Notes: generated from the letters alone by a model not told the origin. Counted from the stretch's first letter, positions 21,146 to 30,833 are shown. The stretch: DNA of 64,000 nucleotides from Symbiodinium natans (GCA_905221605.1 CAJNDS010002785.1:83705-147704), one strand, 5' to 3'. Translations and numbers: made by a program.

Positions 21146-21753
21146 AGAGCATTGCAGCTCCCGAGGATGCGACTGCACTGCAGGGGCAGCTGGCGGCGGA
21201 GGCTGCAGCAGCAGTGACCATGTTACTCGCACGGGAAGATTGGGGTTCGGGGTTCAGGGTTCTTGTACGGTAAGATTGGGGTTCAGGGTTAAGGGTACAA
21301 GGACTCAAGTTTTTAGGATTTCTTGCGTTGATTCAGATTCTAGGGGTTGGCTTCTCGGTTTGGGGTTGGCGTGCAGTCGTCGGGCTCGCTGTGGTCGTTT
21401 CACATTGCTTCGTGACAAGAATCCTCAACCCTCATCCTAGATCCGTATAAACCCCTATAGACCCTATACAGTTACAGCCTTCTACCCTAAACCTTGTTCG
21501 GCCAACAGCTCTTCCTGACACCCCATGGCTTCCAGCTCATGAACCAGCTACCGACATTAAACTATGGGGTCCTGAACCCTAAACCCCAGCAGCACAGGGC
21601 TTTCAGAGTTTTGGGCTTAGTGCCTGAACAAGGCTGCTACGAATCCGCAGGCTTGTCGTCAAACCCCGAAACCACCACCTAAAGCCTGGTGAGGTGGCTG
21701 CCTTGCAGTCCTTGGTCGCCAACCTGTCACACCCGAGAGCGGCAGGCGCATGA
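21146..21753 (+). CDS. Three small exons of an unrecognised gene, ending in a stop
   Basis: Exon-like stretches are 21146-21213 (IAAPEDATALQGQLAAEAAA, before a GTGACC donor), 21509-21547 (LFLTPHGFQLMNQ, after CCAACAG) and 21685-21753 (EVAALQSLVANLSHPRAAGA, stop TGA, or a GC donor just before it). The alanine- and glutamine-rich first and last pieces look helical. C-rich telomere-like sequence precedes each. They are probably one gene, but phase across the three was not proven and no domain is recognised. Confidence 0.42.
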
Positions 21754-21779
21754 AAGGGGCTTGGGGCCCTTAAGGCTTC

Positions 21780-22039
21780 GTGCCTGTGCCTGTGTGTGTT
21801 GTGTTTTCTGTTTGTCTTTGTGATTGTGTTTATGAGCGTGTGGGTATGCGTGTGCGTCTGCGTGTGTGTGTGTGTGTATACACAGACCGGATTATCTTAT
21901 ATCACATTGTATCATAATTGTTGTGTTATGTATTATCGTTCTGATTGCTCTTCTACCTATCGCTACATATCTGGAAAACCAAAGAGGGAAACTGTGCAGG
22001 ACGGGTTATGACCTCAGGTTGGGTGCTTGCATTCCAGCC
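21780..22039. other. TG-rich sequence before the retroelement
   Basis: A TGTGTG-rich stretch (21783-21880) leads into unremarkable sequence. Nothing coding is supported. The left end of the retroelement begins at 22040. Confidence 0.5.
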
Positions 22040-22107
22040 TGTATGTATGTTTTGGAGTGGCAGGGAACGGTGCATACGTGATTCTTTGGCATGCATCTCT
22101 TCCCGAA
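22040..22107 (+). repeat. Split direct repeat A1 of the retroelement
   Basis: It starts TGTATGTATGTTTTGGAGTG and ends TCTTCCCGAA, and matches A2 (25085-25152) at every base. It is the left end of the element and contains the start codon of the first reading frame (22091). Confidence 0.95.
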
Positions 22108-22675
22108 ATCAGCTCAAGCCTCTGCTCCAATGTGGGGCTTGGACAGCAGTAAGTTTCACGCTGAGCTGCCCGGCCTTCATTTTCACGAGAGGGGAACCTT
22201 GAATTCCAACATGCATGTCGTCAGATGGCATGGACAGGACTGCCCAGACTGGTTGGTCGTTCGTGGTCCGGCTTGCAAGGCTCCAGCAGCTTTGGTCCCA
22301 ACGTACGCTGAGGGACGGCTCAGTCTGCACCACGAGCTGCAGTCGGTTCAGTCTTATCAGCCTTCTGAGCTTCTTCACGCTCTGCGACAGCTTGGAGGAG
22401 CGTCTGCAGCTGAGACTAACTGTTGCGTTGACGCTGACGATCTCGAGGCTCTTATGGGCTATCCTCGAGGGTATACAGCTCTGCTTAGCCATTTCAGTCA
22501 TCGCCAGCGAGTGAGCCTTTTGTCAACCGCAGTTCATGTGCCAGCTTTAGCCATGTGTTTGTCTGCGCTGCTTTCGAACTTGCCACTTCAGCCGGAGCCT
22601 GCATGGTCCATTCCCTGGGAGCCTTGGCAGCATCTTCAGACTTCCTTGGTGGAGGGCCCTTCAGCCATGGTTTGA
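22091..22675 (+). CDS. Retroelement ORF1 with C5-methyltransferase-like C-terminus
   Basis: The 194-residue frame starts at an ATG inside repeat A1. Residues 119-129 read EALMGYPRGYT and residues 138-152 read RQRVSLLSTAVHVPA. These match the spacing and sequence of the last two motifs (IX-X region) of cytosine-5 DNA methyltransferases, usually E.LMGFP.GYT and R..LLGN..HVP, except that the GN of motif X is ST here. The catalytic PCQ and ENV motifs are absent, so this copy cannot methylate DNA. The N-terminal part is unrecognised and may be a deletion joint. The frame ends in TGA and overlaps the open part of the next frame by about 160 bases in a +1 relation. Methyltransferases carried by retrotransposons are known in dinoflagellates; assignment here rests on motif reading by eye. 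Confidence 0.6.
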   Translation: MHLFPKSAQASAPMWGLDSSKFHAELPGLHFHERGTLNSNMHVVRWHGQDCPDWLVVRGPACKAPAALVPTYAEGRLSLHHELQSVQSYQPSELLHALRQLGGASAAETNCCVDADDLEALMGYPRGYTALLSHFSHRQRVSLLSTAVHVPALAMCLSALLSNLPLQPEPAWSIPWEPWQHLQTSLVEGPSAMV

Positions 22676-22688
22676 GGACACGCTAAGC

Positions 22689-24953
22689 ATGCTGCCTCTT
22701 GTAGGGGTGCCTGCTAGCTTACTGCAGAGCACGTGGGAGAAATCTTCATCCCTAGACATCGAGCCGTTCCTAGTTTATGACAACTGGTGTTTGTCCGAAG
22801 GGCGCCCTCTTAAGCGGGGTTTTGAGTGGGAAGTCTTGCGTACGCATGACCCCGCAAGATCAGCAAGCCAGAGAAAGCAGGACTTTGCTTCAGACGTGCC
22901 TATTGATAGACAGATTTCGGCACAGGAACATCTGGTGACTGCGTTGTCATTGCAGCACCCGTTTGGGCAATCGCCGAGGCTTGAACAGGACCTGCAGTTT
23001 GCCATCCAAAGTGCCTGCCAGTATGGCTTGCAAGTAGCTCGTTACAGAGACGTCGCTTTCGGCCATTTGCGTAAACTAGATAGGGCCCTCCTGTCCCTTG
23101 ATGCGCACCTACTTGCTAGTAGACCCGTGCATCATGTGGACGGTTTTCGCCCTGCTATGTTTGCTGCAGTCATATCCATTTTGAAGTGGCCTGACCGGGA
23201 GCTCCTCATGAAATTAGTTCAGGGTTTCGAGCTCGTGGGTGATATTCCCAAATCCCATATTTTTCGTCCAATTCCCTCGCCTCCACAGCCTGCCGTTCCC
23301 CTTTTGGGCCAGGACGCGCAGCGCTACGTGGATGGCCTTGAGAAGGATCTCCGCGTCCACCCTCGCGCGGACGTGATCCTCCAAGAGACATTGAAAGAGC
23401 AGTCCCTTGGCTTAGCCGGCCCATTTAGGGACAGAGCTTTCTTTGACAATTTGTCTGGGAAGGGAGCTTGGCGACCCTTGAAGCGTCATGTCATCCACCA
23501 GCATGACAAAGATAGGCCCATTGATGATGGGAAAGCTGGGCGCCGCAACGAGTGCTCACAGCTTGTTGAAACCATCGTAAATCAGCACGCAGACTTCCCA
23601 GCGGCTGTGCTCCAATTTTGGGCGCAGACTGCACGTCAACTGCTCCGTGAGGTGCAGCCAGAGACCTCACCTCATGATCTTTTCCGGATGGTGCCATGGC
23701 TGCACATAGCCATGGGAACAGATGACATGTGGAAAGGTTATAGGCAGCTGCACGCTTGTGCGGCGCACGCTGCTGTGTCAGTGGTTACATTTGTGCACCC
23801 TCACACGAAGCAGCGAGTGTATTCACAGCTTTACGGCCTCCCTTTCGGGCTTGCCAGTGCTGTGGTTCAGTTTAACAGGGCCCCGCAAGTGCTGACTGCA
23901 ACGTTGCGTAGGGTCTTGTTTTTGGTGTGTGGCCACTACTTTGACGATACTGTTCAGTTTGAGTGTTCGTCTTTGGCCAGTTGCACCAAGACCATCTTCG
24001 TTCGTACGATGTCGTTATTTGGGGTGAAGTTGGGACATCCGAAGCGACAGCGCTTCTCTCTCTGTGCGATATTTTTGGGGCTCATGACAGATGCCACAGA
24101 AATGGCCCGTAGACACGTCGTTCACTTGTCAGCGGCTCCATCCACAAAGACTAAAGCAACGTGCTTGCTCCAGCAGCTTAGTGATGCTAACCGTGTCACA
24201 CCTGCTGACGCAGCTAAGTTGCGCGGTTTGTTCAATTGGCTTGAGGGCACATTCATGGGCAAACCCCTGAGTGGGGCGTTGTCAGCTTTTGTAGCCCGCC
24301 AGTACTGGGAGCAGACCGATGACATCACTGAGGCCCTCAGCTTGAGCATGCGCTACTGGCTCGTGCTCAGGCACATGCCGGCTCGTACAGTCCGCGTGTT
24401 CCCACGCCCCCAGGTGCCGGTAGTGATTTACACTGATGCTAGCACCGAGGCCCCACGTGCAAGTGCATGCCGCCTCGGCATGTACATAGTGTTCGATGGT
24501 CAACATTTCGTTGCTAGCGTTGACGTGCCTGAACATGTCATGCATTTCTGGCGAGAGCGCCAGACATACATCAATGTCCTTGAACTTGTTGCAGTGCCTT
24601 TATTGGCCATGTCAGCTCCCCAGTTCTTTCGGGGGTGTGATGTTATTCATTTTATTGATAACCAAGTTGCCTTGCAGACGCTGATTAAAGCTGCCTCGCG
24701 AGTGGGTGACATCAACCACATCTCGCTTCTGGCAGGTCTGTGCTTTGCCAAGCTTCATTGCCGGCCTTGGTACTACTGGGTCCCATCTGAGCAGAACGTG
24801 TCAGATCCTCTCAGTCGTCTCGGGTTCCAAGATCCCGCGATTGCTGATGGCCTCAGACGCGGCATGCTGCAGCCGCTTAGTGTCCGGCCTGATTTTTGCA
24901 TCTTTCGTGAAGATATGGAGATTGTGAGTACATTTGTCGCAGCGTTGGGGTGA
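22689..24953 (+). CDS. Retroelement reverse transcriptase / RNase H polyprotein
   Basis: From the first ATG the frame codes for 754 residues; it is open from 22515, so a frameshifted fusion with ORF1 is possible. Reverse transcriptase motifs are DDMWKGYRQL at 345 (motif A), YGLPFGLASAVVQFNR from about 382 (motif B) and YFDD at 417-420 (catalytic motif C). A DIRS/Ty3-type RNase H follows, with its acidic residues at D583 (YTDAS), E632 (LELVAV), D657 (FIDNQ) and D706 (SDPLSR). The frame is uninterrupted and all catalytic residues are present, so the enzyme is probably active. It copies element RNA into DNA. Repeat B1 begins 18 bases after the stop. No protease, integrase or tyrosine recombinase motif was seen. 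Confidence 0.93.
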   Translation: MLPLVGVPASLLQSTWEKSSSLDIEPFLVYDNWCLSEGRPLKRGFEWEVLRTHDPARSASQRKQDFASDVPIDRQISAQEHLVTALSLQHPFGQSPRLEQDLQFAIQSACQYGLQVARYRDVAFGHLRKLDRALLSLDAHLLASRPVHHVDGFRPAMFAAVISILKWPDRELLMKLVQGFELVGDIPKSHIFRPIPSPPQPAVPLLGQDAQRYVDGLEKDLRVHPRADVILQETLKEQSLGLAGPFRDRAFFDNLSGKGAWRPLKRHVIHQHDKDRPIDDGKAGRRNECSQLVETIVNQHADFPAAVLQFWAQTARQLLREVQPETSPHDLFRMVPWLHIAMGTDDMWKGYRQLHACAAHAAVSVVTFVHPHTKQRVYSQLYGLPFGLASAVVQFNRAPQVLTATLRRVLFLVCGHYFDDTVQFECSSLASCTKTIFVRTMSLFGVKLGHPKRQRFSLCAIFLGLMTDATEMARRHVVHLSAAPSTKTKATCLLQQLSDANRVTPADAAKLRGLFNWLEGTFMGKPLSGALSAFVARQYWEQTDDITEALSLSMRYWLVLRHMPARTVRVFPRPQVPVVIYTDASTEAPRASACRLGMYIVFDGQHFVASVDVPEHVMHFWRERQTYINVLELVAVPLLAMSAPQFFRGCDVIHFIDNQVALQTLIKAASRVGDINHISLLAGLCFAKLHCRPWYYWVPSEQNVSDPLSRLGFQDPAIADGLRRGMLQPLSVRPDFCIFREDMEIVSTFVAALG

Positions 24954-24970
24954 ACATGTGTATCAGCGTT

Positions 24971-25084
24971 GGGGTAGAAAGTTGTTCCCCTTCAGACTGC
25001 TCAGAACTATTCCCGACCAAAGCATGGAAGCCCCGCTGTGAAATCATGCGTTCTGCGAGGGATAGGGTTAGGGATGATCAAAGA
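24971..25084 (+). repeat. Split direct repeat B1 of the retroelement
   Basis: It starts GGGGTAGAAAGTTGTTCCCC and ends GATGATCAAAGA, and is identical by eye to B2. It is fused directly to A2. Confidence 0.95.
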
Positions 25085-25152
25085 TGTATGTATGTTTTGG
25101 AGTGGCAGGGAACGGTGCATACGTGATTCTTTGGCATGCATCTCTTCCCGAA
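25085..25152 (+). repeat. Split direct repeat A2 of the retroelement
   Basis: An internal copy of the left end, beginning at the base after B1. In circular intermediates of PAT-like elements, this B1-A2 joint is regenerated from the outer ends. Confidence 0.95.
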
Positions 25153-25234
25153 TTGTCAAGGCCGCGGCCGATAAGAGACCCAGGCTACATCGCGATGAGA
25201 GCGGGGAGTTCGCGATGCCCGTTCACGCAGCCGA

Positions 25235-25348
25235 GGGGTAGAAAGTTGTTCCCCTTCAGACTGCTCAGAACTATTCCCGACCAAAGCATGGAAGCCCCGC
25301 TGTGAAATCATGCGTTCTGCGAGGGATAGGGTTAGGGATGATCAAAGA
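25235..25348 (+). repeat. Split direct repeat B2, right end of the retroelement
   Basis: A copy of B1 that forms the right terminus. Both B copies are followed by T, and A1 and A2 also start with T, so a single T could be the crossover base shared with the target. The 82 bases between A2 and B2 stay open in one frame (AAADKRPRLHRDESGEF) and may be the last remnant of a lost gene. Confidence 0.93.
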
Positions 25349-25754
25349 TACTTAGAACTGCCCATGGACCTCGGGCTCATACTGTGGAAGTGGGAGGGGA
25401 CTGCCGGTGCGTTTGGGGCTATGGGTTGAGGCGGGCCTCAGACTGGAGACTTATAGGGACTTATGGGGCCTCTAGGGATTCAGGGCCTAAGGGTTTGTAG
25501 GGTAAACCGCCCCTGGCCCTTAAGGTCTTGCGCGCTCTGTCCTGAGCTGCAGGCTCCCTACACCTATAAAGTTCCCAACCTCAACCAATTTGAAGCCTGT
25601 AGGCTTCAAACACAATTAGCCATTGCTAGAACGCTTCGAATAGCTGTTCATTGCTGTACTTTTTTGACTACGCCCTAAGTGCCTTAAGCCCTGAAGCCCT
25701 TCAACCCCGAGCCTTGAGCACACCCCAACGCCCTACTAGAATTATTACCTTCGT

Positions 25755-25855
25755 CTCTGACAACTTGTCCTACGTAATATATATATATGTACATATATAT
25801 GTATATATATATAGTGGTTATATATATACATACATATATATATATATATTGTGAA
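25755..25855. repeat. TA/CATATA microsatellites
   Basis: Interrupted TATATA and CATATA runs over about 75 bases (25778-25852), followed after about 40 bases by the exon at 25893. Both strands stay open with YIYI frames that are repeat artefacts. Confidence 0.85.
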
Positions 25856-25892
25856 TGTTCATCAGACTGATGTTCTTTTGCTTTGCTGCCAG

Positions 25893-26930
25893 CCCTGGCT
25901 GCGGCGCTCAACGATGTGCGGAGCGTGCGCCGCGCCCTCGAGGCACCGTTGACGAGTTCTTCGGGGTTTAGGGTTTAGGGTTTAGGGTTTAGGGTTTAGG
26001 GTTTAGGGTTTAGGGGCCTGGCCGTTGCCCCCGGAGTCGTTGTCATCATAGTCTTCTAAGGGTCTTGTGGGGCCTCTGTGGGCTCAACCTTGGCGGTCGC
26101 AGTGAATTGTAATTGTCACGCTAAACACGAATGCACATATTGAGAAACAGCTTGAAATCGCCAAGGCAGCCAGAACAGCAATCAGACGATCCATATTGTG
26201 CATATACCTAGTTACAACATCTTCACTTCTGTCGAGTCCCGAGTCTATCTGTGCATGTATTCGTTCTCGTCTATATCCCTAAACCCTATACCCTGAACCC
26301 TAAACCCGAAACCCTAGAACAAACAAGCCAAAGACCCCAAACCCCAAACCTCCAGGCGGAGGTGCCGTCCTCGGCCAAGCGGCAACGCCACTCCGCTGGC
26401 TCCATAAGCCTCGGGCCCGGATTTTTCCAAGTTTAAAGTGCAAACTTGGAGTTTTTTTTGTTTATCTTTGGTGCCTTTTGGGTTTTTTCAAGGTTTTCAA
26501 GGGTTTTTTCGGTTGGAGACTGTGTGATTTCGGGTTCCGTGGTTGTGGTTTTAGTCTCAGGGTTTTGGAGGTTCAGGCTCTAATTGAAGTTTCAGTGCTT
26601 CGGCTGCAGAGCTTCTGGGCTTCGGGTTCAGGATTTATTACTTAAGGTTTGCGGTTCGTCCTGGTTCGCCTAGGGAATCCAATTCCTGAGTGGACCAAGA
26701 TGAAAGGCTGAGGTGCGGAGATCGGAGTCCAGGGGGCTTAGGGCTTCAGGACCCTAAACCCTAAACCCTAAACCCTAAACCCTAAACCCTAAACCCTAAA
26801 CCCTAAACCCTAAACCCTAAACCCTAAAGCGTGGGTGTCGTGCTTGGAGTTGGCCTCTGGCTTATGGACATGATCTCCGAAGTTCGGAAGCGCAAGTACT
26901 CTCTGCGCCACCCAGGGGCTGAGGAAATCC
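25893..26930 (+). CDS. Exons of an unrecognised gene with a predicted membrane segment
   Basis: Exon 25893-25942 reads LAAALNDVRSVRRALE and leaves by a GC donor (GCACCG). Exon 26356 to about 26392 follows in phase (AEVPSSAKRQRHSAG). A third stretch, 26830 to about 26930, reads VGVVLGVGLWLMDMISEV and then RKRKYSLRHPGAEEIL; its first part is hydrophobic enough for a membrane span, followed by a basic patch. TTTAGGG units open the first intron, and CCCTAAA units close the first and second. The first two exons are the better supported. The phase of the third was not proven. No family is recognised. Confidence 0.45.
25967..26012. repeat. TTTAGGG array at an intron start
   Basis: Six to seven exact TTTAGGG units begin 25 bases after the donor at 25943. 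The same intron ends with CCCTAAA-type units (26277-26325). Confidence 0.9.
26751..26828. repeat. CCCTAAA array at an intron end
   Basis: Eleven CCCTAAA units without visible change run up to the AG that precedes the exon-like stretch at 26830. Of the arrays in the window, this is among the longest that are exact. Confidence 0.92.
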
Positions 26931-27051
26931 TCAAACCCTAGAGGCCCTGTAATCCCCAAACCAGCACAACTAGCTGCTAGTTCCATCGGAGTATTCCTGC
27001 CTCTAAGCCCTTCACCCTGAACCCGAAGCTTGTGGTTGCTTGGGCTGGGGG

Positions 27052-27143
27052 ATATTGGGGTGTACGAAAAAGGGCACAAATAGTAGGATTCCCTTCTAAT
27101 AAGGACCTCAATCAGGTACCCCCAATTGCGTACACCCCGATAT
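27052..27143. mobile_element. Miniature inverted-repeat element
   Basis: ATATTGGGGTGTACG (27052-27066) and CGTACACCCCGATAT (27129-27143) are inverted copies with one mismatch, enclosing about 60 bases without coding capacity. It is compatible with a small non-autonomous transposon. Confidence 0.6.
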
Positions 27144-27642
27144 GGGCTAGAACCCGGAGTAGGCCTTCCTTTCCTTTTCTGAGTGTTGGGGTTCCCTTAT
27201 AATCCCCTTAAAACCAGAAAAGGGTACCCTTTGTATTCCTTGGTTGCTCCTGGGTCTCGTGGGTCTTAGCACTCTTAGGTCCGCTAACGCGTGGCCAGGC
27301 ATCCACAGCTCGAGCCCGCAAAGCTCAACGCGACCTGAGGCCAAGTCTCGAAGGAGACCCTGTAGTAGTATCAAATAAGAATAAGATTGCTAGTAATATA
27401 GTATTCTGATTAATCATACTAAGATGAATAAAAAATGTCTTCATAATGGTGCTAGAATTATGATAAGGAAATAATGTAGTCAATAAATATAACGTATAAG
27501 AAACAGTATGTTGAGTCCCATAGGATGGCTCAGAGGGCTCTCGAGGTGTCTTGTTTGTTTGAGAGATGTTAGAGGCCTGTCTTGCGCCCTCCGTCCCCAG
27601 CTTGCGGATTCCTCTGCATGAACGTGTAAGTGCCATCTTCAG

Positions 27643-27777
27643 GGAGAACTTGCAACTCGAGTAGCTGCCAGGACCGTGCGTGCTGCTGGCTCACCTGGCG
27701 CAGAGGCAGGGGGCATGAGAGGATCGCGGAATGACGTGCAGGTTCTCCAGCAGCTTTTGAAAGCCTGCAGGAAGCCA
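27643..27777 (+). CDS. Exon of an unrecognised gene
   Basis: Forty-five codons between CTTCAG and a GTTTGC donor begin GELATRVAARTVRAAGSPGA and end NDVQVLQQLLKACRKP, the latter helix-like. Phase is zero at both ends. A run CCCCCCAAAAAAAG follows shortly after (about 27841-27860). No domain is recognised. It may belong with the exons around 25.9-30.8 kb. Confidence 0.42.
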
Positions 27778-28430
27778 GTTTGCCAATGGCCAGTTTCTCA
27801 ACTTTGGACCCTATGCCTATTTACACCCTGTGTCCCCCTCCCCCCCAAAAAAAGAAAAAAAAAGCTAATGAAGATCCAAGAAAAATCTTCCGCTCACCAG
27901 AGCCAAGCCAAGCAGTAACCCGACACCCTGATCCGAGTGCATTTCCTGAATCCTTCACATCCGCCGAACCCTCCCACCTTAAGTATGCCAGGAGCTGCCT
28001 CTACCGGCTCAGCCCCGTCCCGCTCCGCCGCTTTCTTTTGCTCGCACGGCGCTCCTTGGGCGCAGCAGCGTTGAGGGTTTTCGGGGCTAGGCTTCAGGGC
28101 TCGTTGCTTGTTTGGGGGTGCTAGCGGTTTTTGAGGTGGTTTTGCTTCCGAACCTTTCGATGCCTTTATAGGGCCAGGGAGTACAGGGATGTGTTTCGAA
28201 AGTGTCGGAGTGCGTTGGGTTGCAGATCAGGGGCATTGGAATATGAGGCAGTCGTGCAGCTTTTGAGTCTTCAGGAGGTCAGGGATGCAACTGACACCAG
28301 AAGTGCATCCTTACGGACGCAGCCTTTTCATGTGCCCAAACCCCCTGCTACCAAGGGGTAGGAGGGCACAGCCGTCAACATACATCACATTCATGCAGAT
28401 TAGATCCGCCTGTTTTGCTAAACGCCGCAG

Positions 28431-28512
28431 GCGCCCAGTGGCTCACCAGCCCGGCAGCGTGCCCGCACCACAGCCGGACGCTGAGTGTTGCGCTAGCGAC
28501 AGCAGCTTCGAG
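28431..28512 (+). CDS. Possible exon, proline- and acid-rich
   Basis: Between GCCGCAG and a GC donor (GCTAGT) the sequence reads RPVAHQPGSVPAPQPDAE and then CCASDSSFE, one base into a codon at the start and in phase at the end. It would be a linker-like region. The same stretch has an open minus-strand frame, so confidence is low. Confidence 0.28.
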
Positions 28513-29497
28513 GCTAGTCGTCGAGGTGTTCCACGAGGAGCCCTGAAGCCGACAACCCCCCTGAAGCCAAAACACGCGTTATTCTGCAAAGGGCCAATGC
28601 AAGACAATGTATGGTCTATGTGGCCACTGGCGTTCATGATCCTACTGGCCCATTTTGCATAGGCTGCAGCGACCGGTTCCGCGAGCAGTTGCAAAGGCCT
28701 CGCGCAGTGCTTGTCAGAGTCTGGGCATCGAATTCGTCGCAATAGGCTCAGACCCTTAAAACGTACAGGAGACGGGATTCGGCAGGCCATCAATCAGGAC
28801 TCAACGTTTTGCAATGAGACAGAATCAAGCCACCCTGACCATTCCAAGCCCGATGATGGGAGCAGATTTGTGGGTCCATTGCTGAAGGCACTTGTATGGG
28901 GCTTGAAGAAGGATTGGGGTTCAGTTTTGCAGCGTCGTAGGAGTTGCTGAACTTTGGTCTGCAGACTGCAGGTTGTGCTCAGAGAGTTTGAAGCTTTCAT
29001 GAGTTGGCCATGATGACCCAGATGTCCTATCTCCTGCAGACCCCAAAACACCTTCAGCTTCGCGAAGCAAGATTGAGATAGCTTCGCTCTGAACCCCAAC
29101 GGCCCTAATAATCTGTGGTCTTGAAGAAGCAAGTTGGGCAATCCGAGCACTTAACTAGAAGCCCTTCAGAGCACAAGACTCGTAAGGTTTTGCGATGTTT
29201 TAACACCTTATGAAGCCTATAAAAAGCTGAAACAGCCGTTGGGAAGCCAGGCCGCTGCCAGTAAAAAGTTCTCTGAGCGAGAGCGTGAGGCTGGTGCCAT
29301 GCTCTAGATTTCGACGCGAGCAACCATTTTACTGGCATGTGTGCACTCACCACGCTCCGCTTATGATACATTGGCGTTGTGAGTTCAACACATCTGTCAT
29401 CCCACAAAGAAACTGGACATGGGCAGGGAGTCATTTCAGGAGTACGCGGGAGGGGAGACGGGGGAAGGTGGGCTGTTTCCCCACCCTGTCGCCGCAG
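28513..29497. other. Intron or spacer, no gene recognised
   Basis: Overlapping open frames lie on both strands (for example minus 29105-29629), none with a motif. Unlike most spacers here, this stretch is nearly free of telomere-like repeats, so an unrecognised relic of a mobile element is possible. Confidence 0.3.
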
Positions 29498-30833
29498 GGC
29501 TGCTCCGAGCTGATCAAAAAGCTCATGGATGCCCATGACTTCAACTCCAACCAGCAAGGCTTTCAGACTTTCATGCGGGGGTTTACGAGATTTAGGATGC
29601 CTTATTGGGGGGGGGGGGGGGCCTACCATTTAAGGGCCTCATTTTTGGATCCCCCTATTTTCGTAAACCCATTCATGGCGGGGGTCGAAGCTGCCATGCC
29701 CCCTGGCTGTGGTTAAGTTGGGGTTTAGGGTTTAGGGTTTTAAAGGTTTAGGGTTTAGGGTTTAGGGTTTAGGGTTTAGGAGGCCCCCGGGCCGGCAGGT
29801 GGGACCGAGAAGTTCAGGCAGATCATCAACAAGGCGCCCGACCGAGCAGGAGTGAGGATGCAGGAATCAGACACACACACACACACACTCACACATATCT
29901 AGTATATGTATATGTATATACAGTATATACATATGTAGTACATATATGTGCTTTGTTTATTTAGCTGTGTATCTCTTTATGTAGATGTCTGTCGTATATA
30001 CAATACATGTATCTGTATACATATATATATATATATACAGAGAGACAATGAGAGACATCTGTGTGTATGGACATACATAATTTGTGTATTTACATTTTTT
30101 ACCATGTGCGTGTAGATATCTGTCCATCCATCTGTCTGTCTTTATACGCATTAGTCATATTCATCTGCGCCTATACTTCTTCTAACTTGGCATTTCCTGT
30201 TGAAAAGCTGCCAAACAAGAAACCTCAACTTTGAAGAAGTCCCTGATTCTCAGGTGAAGCCGCTCGCCCCGGTGGCCAAGCGACCGATTCTTGAGGAGGT
30301 TGGCGAGAAAGCCCGCGTGCTTGAGAGGGTTTTAGGGTCCAGATGGAGCAGCTTTTTGTTGTGTCAGCTGATTGCAGACAGAATCCTCAGACAGAAGTTT
30401 AAAAGCATTCAGCTGGTCACGAATGGCTGCAGGTGCCCCAGAAGTACTTTCTCGGAAAGACGCCGGGGCCGAGATCTTGGGCAGAACCTGTGGATTGTAC
30501 TATCTATATATTTATCATATACATATGTACAGATATATATATATATAAATATAAATAAATAAATAAATAAATATATATATATATATAATGTTATCGCTGT
30601 ATAAATATGCACATGGGAAGATGCGTGTTTGTTATTGTCTATATGTATATATATATATATATATATTTAAATATATTTATTTATATATACGTGTATGATA
30701 ATATGTATTATCTATATATATATATATATGTATATATGTATATCATACACATTCTTGTTTTGCATTAGCCTTGTTTGAGCTGGACGTGAGGAAGCATCGC
30801 GAGCGGCTCCGCCAGATCATCACTGAGTTTAAG
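29498..30833 (+). CDS. Four or five exons of an unrecognised helical protein
   Basis: Exon 29498-29558 reads CSELIKKLMDAHDFNSNQQ and ends after one base of a codon at a GC donor. Exon 29799-29851 completes that codon and reads GTEKFRQIINKAPDRAG before GTGAGG. Exon 30254-30328 (VKPLAPVAKRPILEEVGEKA) follows in phase. A possible exon at 30433-30485 reads VPQKYFLGKTPGPRSWA. Exon 30769-30833 reads LFELDVRKHRERLRQIITEF before a GC donor. The first three are linked by consistent phase. The pieces are charged and helix-forming, fitting a structural or coiled-coil protein, but no family is recognised. Confidence 0.55.
29715..29780. repeat. TTTAGGG array
   Basis: About eight units lie just upstream of the exon at 29799, close to an acceptor instead of a donor. 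This is an exception to the usual orientation in this window. Confidence 0.9.
29870..30160. repeat. CA and TA-rich intron sequence
   Basis: ACACAC followed by TATA/CATA-rich sequence fills most of the intron 29852-30253. Confidence 0.8.
30515..30750. repeat. TA/AATA microsatellites
   Basis: Long runs of TATA, AAATAAAT and TATATATG occupy the intron before the exon at 30769. Confidence 0.85.

Larger units (their letters stand above)
22040..25348 (+). mobile_element. DIRS-order retrotransposon with PAT-like split direct repeats
   Basis: The element is bounded by two repeat pairs arranged A1-ORFs-B1-A2-B2. A1 22040-22107 and A2 25085-25152 are each 68 bases. B1 24971-25084 and B2 25235-25348 are each 114 bases. 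By eye each pair is identical. B1 runs directly into A2, which restores the sequence expected when the two outer ends are joined in a circle. That is the hallmark of PAT-type elements, which insert with a tyrosine recombinase. Inside are a reading frame ending in cytosine-5 methyltransferase-like motifs and a long reverse transcriptase/RNase H frame. No recombinase frame is visible, and only 82 bases separate A2 from B2, so this 3.3-kb copy is probably internally deleted and depends on a helper. No target duplication is seen, as expected for the order. Confidence 0.85.

Noticed and set aside
22689-24953. An endogenous virus or LTR retrotransposon
   Set aside because: No long terminal repeats, integrase or envelope. 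The split direct repeats and RNase H type place it in the DIRS order.
28731-28770. tRNA- or 5S-like sequences in the spacers
   Set aside because: I looked for tRNA T-loop signatures (GGTTCGA), rRNA core words and 5S-like words in the window and found no complete candidate.
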